A stretch of DNA of 64,000 nt from Congeria kusceri (taxonomy: Eukaryota > Mollusca > Bivalvia > Myida > Dreissenidae). The DNA is taken from assembly GCA_027627225.1 (NCBI GenBank), contig CM051030.1:7882001-7946000 (forward strand), read 5' to 3'. Below the pieces are notes generated by a model, which was not told the origin of the DNA, did no database searches, and was given only the letters and a program-made list of their open reading frames with translations. A program made the position numbers and the translations under genes. Of this stretch, positions 58,251-64,000 are shown piece by piece (the first letter of the stretch is position 1; every line of letters starts with the position of its first letter).

Positions 58251-60186
58251 ATGATGTTATATAATGGATTTTTCTGTTAAATGTTGGTTGTTTATTAGCT
58301 TTTTAAATTAAAACGACTTAAGTTCAACCAGTTTTTTTTTTTTTTCATGAAATCGTGGGTTGGGTCATGTTTTTGTCATTTTTTCGTTTTGTGCATTTAA
58401 ATGGTTGTTGAGGGTACCATTCTAAAAAATCATGTAATTTTGTAACCGGATGAGATATCTGAAAAATTCTTTTTGTTTTCTGTGTGGGAAAGATTCCATT
58501 ACCTGATGGAATAATTATTGTTGAAGTAGCTAAGATTATAAAACTTGGTGTTGCATTGCTAATAAATGCCTCAGGCAACAAACATAGACCAGGCATAATC
58601 GCAGATATCTATTTACTATTACTAACAAACTTGTTCTTTATTTGTGACATAGAGATTAAAAATTTTCAGATTCTATGTTTTCGGACATATTTTGAACACA
58701 TACGTGAAAAATACTTAATCAGGTGTATTTTCCATAGGTTAGATACCAGTAAATCATTGTGTATCCCTCCGTGGTCCATACTGAAGTAGTGCCTATTGCT
58801 AAAGAGTTCCTCTTCTCTTCGGGCATAAAAGCCATTTAGGTATCTCAGACATGCCTTTTGTGGTTATTTCTATCATCCTATGGGTGTCTGCAACATTTTG
58901 GTGCATTTCATTGGAGGCTAACTTGAAAGGTGAACTTTTGGGGTGTGGTTACTGTGGTATGGGGCTTTTGTCGAAATATGACTGCCGAAACCCTGTTTTC
59001 TACCTGCATTCAAGTGAGATGCATTTTCTTACAAGTAATATGACATATCTTTTTTATTGAAATTTTGGAAGAGGACAGATTGATCTTTAAATTGATACCA
59101 GACTTGCACAATCTGAAATAAAAGGGAATGCTAGAAAAATTCTTGGAAAGTTTGCCGTTTTATAATGGGACGCTATGGGAATTGGATTTACTGGTTTCTA
59201 ACCTCCATAGGTTTTAATTGCATCACACGTGTCTCATTTAGGGTCGCGAAAACACGTTACTTACCTATTTTTAACAGTTAATATTCAAATTACATACACA
59301 GTTCTACAAATGATAACACATGTAATACTAATTAACTACATAACATGTATTTAATACGTGTCAATCACAAATAAATACAAAAATTACATTTGAAGAAAAA
59401 GCAATGTGCTTATTTACAAAATGTATCCAAAGAGCCTGTACTACCCACAAGAAAAACTACCGCAAAGCACAGGCGTGCATACACTGTTTACATCTGTACT
59501 GATTTGCATCATTTACTGTTTCAAAAGCATGACCGTGGATCAATGGATTTCTTTGTATCTGTATCGGTAGCGTTACCTAGAAAGGGCCGCAGCTGGAAAA
59601 TATTCAACGGGAGAATTGCTTAAGCAAGCCCTAATGGAGCGCAGCTTTAAACTTAAAACTCTTGAGTGTCTATTTATCATGCTTTACTATCTTCCAGTGT
59701 TTAGAACTATGCTTCCAGTGCACATACAAAAAACCTCATGATTAGTGTACGAAAATGGAATTTGTCTCACTGCCTTACTTCTTGATATGAATGAAGTATT
59801 TCTGTACAATGTACCGTAATTCAATCGGTTAGTAGATTCTAGTATTTCTAACCATTCGTGTATTTGGCAGTGGCTTAGCTTGACCATAAAAATGTATAGG
59901 CACAGTAATCAAAAATGACATAATGACGCCGTAAACTTGTGATAATTGGATTATTATGGGGGAAATAGTAAACTTGCAATACATACTGTACTTTCAGAAC
60001 TGCGTCATGTTCAACTTTTTACACAATAACAGACATTACAAAAGCACAAGCTTTCCGTACAATTTCTTGGATGCAAATGTCAAACCTTTCCTCCACTTCT
60101 TCATGTTTTATGATTTGGGGCGTTTTTATATTGTTTCATCTCTGGAAAAATGTATAGGCACGTGCATGTCTATAGTGCCTTATGCC
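58251..60186. other. AT-rich DNA, no gene confirmed
   Basis: Frames up to about 100 codons exist but have no motif, splice partner or family resemblance. Nothing else could be supported. Confidence 0.4.
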
Positions 60187-60489
60187 TGCCGTCCACTACT
60201 GCCCCGATGCTTTGCGTAAGGGTTGCCGCATTTGCTAGTTTCGGGAACCTTTCGGGATAAAATGGGCTGAGCTTGGCGATCGTGCTTGTTCGGCATGTTT
60301 TCGCTGAGTGGCATACAACAGATTGCGGTATAAACTCGAAACCTATCCGAAGTAGCTGAATGCGACGCGGAAGAATGCCGACAGTTCAGGAATTTGCTCC
60401 GGAATGTTTCCCGATCGTGCGAAAGGTTGCTGTACATTGCCAAACATACTAACCGGTAATTAAAGAGTTGCCGTTTTGTTGTCGATTGA

Positions 60490-60985
60490 ATGATGAAAGT
60501 TTTCCGATTTGACAGTTGGTGTAATAAAAGAGACCGAACTACTATGGATGCTAGATGCATTCACCTCGCACTTAGTTTTAAATCCAAGCTGAAATTGTTG
60601 TCATTCTTGCATTGGCATTGCACTTGCCATAGAGAAGAAGACATCATCGATGGTAGGTCAGAAAAGTATTTGAGGATTACTCCAACAATGTTTGATGACG
60701 TACTCCAGCGTCCAATGCCTCGCATTCAGAAAAAACACCGGGTTCTGTAACGCCCTTACTGCTGGCCAAAAACTGGCGATGACGCTGAGGTACATGGAAT
60801 CTGACGACATGTACGCCTCGATATAGGTGTATGACTTCTGTGTTGCTGCGGAAAGTGAATGCCATTTTGTCCCATAAGTGTCTACTGTCCAACTTCAGGA
60901 GTATAAAGATAAAGGTCTGGCCATTCCCAATACTCCAGAGGCCTCGCGTGAAGTGGCCACCCAATTTGAGAATGCATGGGTATCC
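60490..60985 (+). pseudogene. HARBI1/PIF-like transposase, truncated and frameshifted
   Basis: The plus strand reads DIIDGRSEKYLRI, TMFDDVLQRPMPRI and then, after a frame change near 60749, NALTAGQKLAMTLRYMESDD. After a further disrupted stretch with an in-frame stop it reads TPEASREVATQFENAW. These correspond in order to the N-terminal half of Harbinger transposases (F..LL..V.P.I.K, R.A..P...LA.TLR.LA.G, PT.EEW..IA..FE..W). The catalytic DDE part that should follow is absent and is replaced by a hairpin-rich stretch. The copy cannot encode an active enzyme. Confidence 0.75.
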
Positions 60986-61005
60986 CTTAGATACTTTTTT
61001 CCCTT

Positions 61006-61069
61006 TTTTTCTTAGCAGCTAGGGCTTTCAGATAAACCCCTATCTGAAAGCCCTAGCTGCTAAGAAAAA
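61006..61069. repeat. Perfect 29-bp hairpin with a 6-base loop
   Basis: Arms 61006-61034 and 61041-61069 are exact reverse complements (core CTTAGCAGCTAGGGCTTTCA), with loop AACCCC. A further copy of the right arm (CCCTAGCTGCTAAGAAAA) follows at about 61089 and pairs with an even longer stretch to the left of the first arm. Confidence 0.95.
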
Positions 61070-61224
61070 CAGGTGCAAAAAACCCTAGCCCTAGCTGCTA
61101 AGAAAAAAAGGGAAAAACATTTTGGCCTTCATTTGAGTCTTCAGGGGCCGACTGACTGGTATATTTCACGCCATATCTATTCTTTGGTAGCTTGCTCTTG
61201 ACTTGCACAATGATAAGTTTAAAT

Positions 61225-61692
61225 TCACAACAAAATGTCGATTTTATCACCTTGACAATTATCGGCAAACTGACGGAATCGCTTCTGCTGTGACAGTCGC
61301 TCTTTTATAGTTCGGGATATACTGCTCCTGCTTGGCGTCCGTTCTGCAGTCAATTCGGCATCTTTCCTTACATTATCGGCATAGATTCTGCTTGTATACG
61401 TGAAACAGAACTCTTTTTTCATTCGTCGTTTTCGTTGAACTTTCGACATCGATTCAGCTTCCTTCAGAGACCGCTCAGAAGGCTTTTGAAGATGCCGATG
61501 GTTTCCCGAAGATCCCGCAGCTGTCTGTCCCAAGTAAAACATTCGGCGTCTAAATTTTAAAACTTTTAAAATGTGGATGCCGAAGTTTATTTCAATCCCG
61601 ATTAGGCCCCGAAGTGCCAAGAAAGTTCCAGAATTGTTAAGGAAGGAGAAGGAAGGTTTCAAGAACATCGCGAAACATCCCGATTTCGCCAA
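61225..61692 (-). CDS. Possible second gene of the Harbinger-like element
   Basis: An open frame of 155 codons on the minus strand inside the presumed element, facing the transposase remnant. The C-terminal half is basic and Ser/Arg-rich (SKVQRKRRMKKEF, RTPSRSSISRTIKERLSQQ). Harbinger elements usually carry a Myb/SANT-like DNA-binding protein in this position, but I cannot see the Trp pattern of that fold, so the function is not assigned. Confidence 0.3.
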   Translation of the reverse strand: MAKSGCFAMFLKPSFSFLNNSGTFLALRGLIGIEINFGIHILKVLKFRRRMFYLGQTAAGSSGNHRHLQKPSERSLKEAESMSKVQRKRRMKKEFCFTYTSRIYADNVRKDAELTAERTPSRSSISRTIKERLSQQKRFRQFADNCQGDKIDILL

Positions 61693-61720
61693 ATTCGCTC
61701 TCGGGAACTGTTCGGGTTCT

Positions 61721-63300
61721 TAGTGGACGGTCTTAAAGGAAGATACGCTATTGGAACTTTGTTCTTGCTGAGATAGTGTGATTACACCCAAAAGATTTAT
61801 TATAAACATAAACTTTTTATACGCGTATTATATCTTCTTTATTTTTGACACGAACAGCTAGTATTTTGTATCTTGAATTCAGGGATTGACACCCATGTTA
61901 TTACATCATTCTTGTTTATATCCGCGCACACATGAGCAGCGAGGGTGCTTGGTCCAAACTCGCACAGATGCACTTACTGAATAATAGTCTTATCAAAACG
62001 CCGATAGCGAAGAAAGACTGTTGGCGAGAAAACGAAAGAAACCAAATTCAAGCGAAATAGAGTGCTTTTTTCTGACAGAAAGGAAACAGTTGTTTGAATG
62101 AAGTTGAATTGATGCAATGCCATTTTTACATAAGACAATACGAATACTCGACTAATACTGAACGGACCGAAATAGCAGATTGAGCGTATACATTTAGGGC
62201 TATCAATTGTTAGTACTTCATAGCCTGCAAAGTAAAAAATAGGTCACGCGATTCAATCTCTCGAAATCGCCCTACTAAAGACCGTTGGCTTCCGCCAACA
62301 GTCTAAAAACCACAAAATTTTCTTTTTCTGTGTCTTTGTTGTTGTTTTTTCGACCATAGTTAAAGTTACACGGCGAAACTTTTTTTCCAGTGAGGACTGA
62401 CCAATTACATCGTTTAGTGCCATTTTGTTAACACAAACATTGTAATTCTGAGATAACTTGATACGATAATTTCAAGTGCAAAGTTCGAGAGTTTCATTTT
62501 CGTTTATAGTTAAGGAAAGAATGTCCATATGTGGTTTATAAATACTTACCAAACGTGTGTCATCTTTCTATATTGCTCTGGATGTGTCCATATTTAAGGT
62601 TGTACAAGCTATGTACATGATCGAAACGGGGTTTATGGAGCACAACCCACATAGCGCTTTTTATGCATCTTGATTCAGCGCAAAATTTACATACAAAATC
62701 GAGGACAAAGTCGAGTACATCAGAGAGTTTTATGTACTGTTACCCCCGCTTGTCAATTTATTCGACTCTTTCCGCTGCTGTACAGGGTTTCAGACACCGA
62801 GTTGATATATCAAACCTGGTGGTTTTGTCTGCAATGTAAATCAAAGCATTGCGCTGTTTTGAAATGCTTACATCCTGTCAAACAGTAGCTAGGTCACTGG
62901 GTCGAGCTCTTCCTGAAAGTCATAAGGTACAGACTGATCCACCTTTGAACCGTTCTGTAAACAAACACAGACCTATATACTAGGACGGTTCACTAGCAAA
63001 TGTTGGCATTTTCTTTACAGACGCGGTGGTAAAACGAATGAATTATAGTTCCGAAACTAGTAAATTGTAAATTAATGTACTTTGAAGCCAAAATAACTTC
63101 ATCAAAAACGTGTACTGGTATAAAGGCATACATGCGAAGCAGTTAATTTACTATTTAATACAGGTTTTCGATGTTATAATATTTATCGTTATTCCCTTTT
63201 TGGCATGGAACCAATTTCATGCACGTACAAAGCGCACACAAACACATACGCACGCTCATAAAAAGCGAACGCAATCATTAAAGAAATCACATACGAATAT
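61721..63300. other. Intergenic DNA, no gene seen
   Basis: No supported feature. Frames of about 70 codons occur without motifs. Confidence 0.4.
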
Positions 63301-63950
63301 AACGTAGACATATGCGGACGCACATACAAAGCGCGCATACATATATACGGACGCACATACATGCAAAGAGCACATAAATATATACGGACGCACATACAAA
63401 GCGCAAATAAATATATACGGACGCATATACAAAGCGCACATAAATATATACGGACGTACACACAAAGCGCAAATAAATATATACGTACGCATATACAAAG
63501 CGCACATAAATATATACGGATACATATACAAAGCGCACATAAATATATTCGAACGCACATACAAAGTGCGCATAAACATATACGGACGCACATACAAAAC
63601 GCGCTAAAATATATACGGACGCACATACAAAGCGCACATAATTATATATTGACGCACATACAAAATGCGCATAAACATATAGGGACCCACATACTAATCG
63701 CGCATAAATAAATACGGACGCACATACAAAATGCACATAAACATATACAGACATAATAATTTGTAGCGTTGACATAGTAATAACAAATTACAAATGTGTT
63801 CAATTTCGGACGCACATACAAAGCGCGCATAAATATATAAGGACGCACATACAAAATGCGCATAAACATATACGGACACACATACAAAGCGCGCATAAAT
63901 ATATACAGACGCACATACAAAGTGCGCATTAAATATATACAGACACATAT
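63301..63950 (+). repeat. 33-bp minisatellite with an interrupting spacer
   Basis: About 18 units of ACATACAAAGCGCACATAAA + TATATACGGACGC. A spacer at about 63745-63805 (TAGCGTTGACATAGTAATAA...CAAATGTGTTCAATTTC) recurs at the right end of the window (63952-64000), so the array probably continues as a higher-order repeat. The period is a multiple of three, and open frames on both strands are by-products. Confidence 0.93.
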
Positions 63951-64000
63951 AGCGTTGTCATAGTAATAATAAATTACAAATGTCTTCAATTTCAAACCCG

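Larger units (their letters stand above)
60187..61720. mobile_element. PIF/Harbinger DNA transposon relic
   Basis: The boundaries are suggested by CCGTCCACTA at 60187 and its inverted copy TAGTGGACGG ending near 61720. Inside are a broken Harbinger-type transposase (plus strand) and a minus-strand frame, the two-gene divergent layout usual for this superfamily. No clean target duplication was seen and the inverted repeat beyond ~10 bp is weak, so the borders are tentative. Confidence 0.6.

Noticed and set aside
58345..59060. Frames of 69-101 codons near 58.3-59.1 kb
   Set aside because: Overlapping frames on both strands, ordinary AT-rich composition, and no motif or splice evidence.
63189..63995. 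Repetitive frames on both strands with Cys/Tyr/Arg-rich translation
   Set aside because: 33-bp minisatellite; open on both strands only because the period is a multiple of three.

Overview
This window is animal nuclear DNA. It is AT-rich, its genes are split by GT-AG introns, it has long minisatellites, and it carries several kinds of transposon. The 'gtgaccttgacc...aagtttcat' interspersed repeats and a fold-back repeat with AGCCTGTGCAG arms suggest a mollusc, probably a bivalve. A dreissenid mussel is my best guess, from memory of similar repeats; no search was run.

Layout. 21-6143: a tyrosine-recombinase retrotransposon with Ngaro/PAT-type split direct repeats (A1...B1-A2...B2), two in-frame introns and three frame breaks. 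6144-15860: no recognised gene; it holds a ~370-bp degenerate repeat and a 27-bp minisatellite interrupted by a 2.57-kb element with 29-bp terminal inverted repeats. 15894-17246 (+): the 3' exons of a cysteine/tyrosine-rich single-pass membrane protein (CYYR1-like) with an 18-residue repeated tail. 17.9-18.8 kb: a 26-bp minisatellite. 23256-24460 (-): the last two exons of an unrecognised single-pass membrane protein with a charged coiled-coil tail. 27.3-28.3 kb: a 39-bp minisatellite. 32473-54034 (-): a complete nine-exon coding region for a high-affinity choline transporter (SLC5A7/CHT1-like, 593 aa); every intron phase matches. Its introns hold two large minisatellites, a hAT-like element, fold-back and other MITEs, and tandem interspersed repeats. 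56.1 kb: a MITE. 60.2-61.7 kb: a PIF/Harbinger relic with a broken transposase and a long perfect hairpin. 63.3-63.95 kb: a 33-bp minisatellite.

The most striking feature is in choline-transporter intron 8. About 146 tandem 31-bp units run directly from the 3' end of exon 8. Each unit is a copy of the last ~22 exonic bases plus the first ~9 intronic bases, so the 5' splice site itself has been amplified. Over 100 copies keep a GTAxGT-type donor, and each copy also carries a TAA that would end the reading frame if the splice slipped into the array.

Most long open frames in the window are by-products of minisatellites whose period is a multiple of three. They are listed as rejected.
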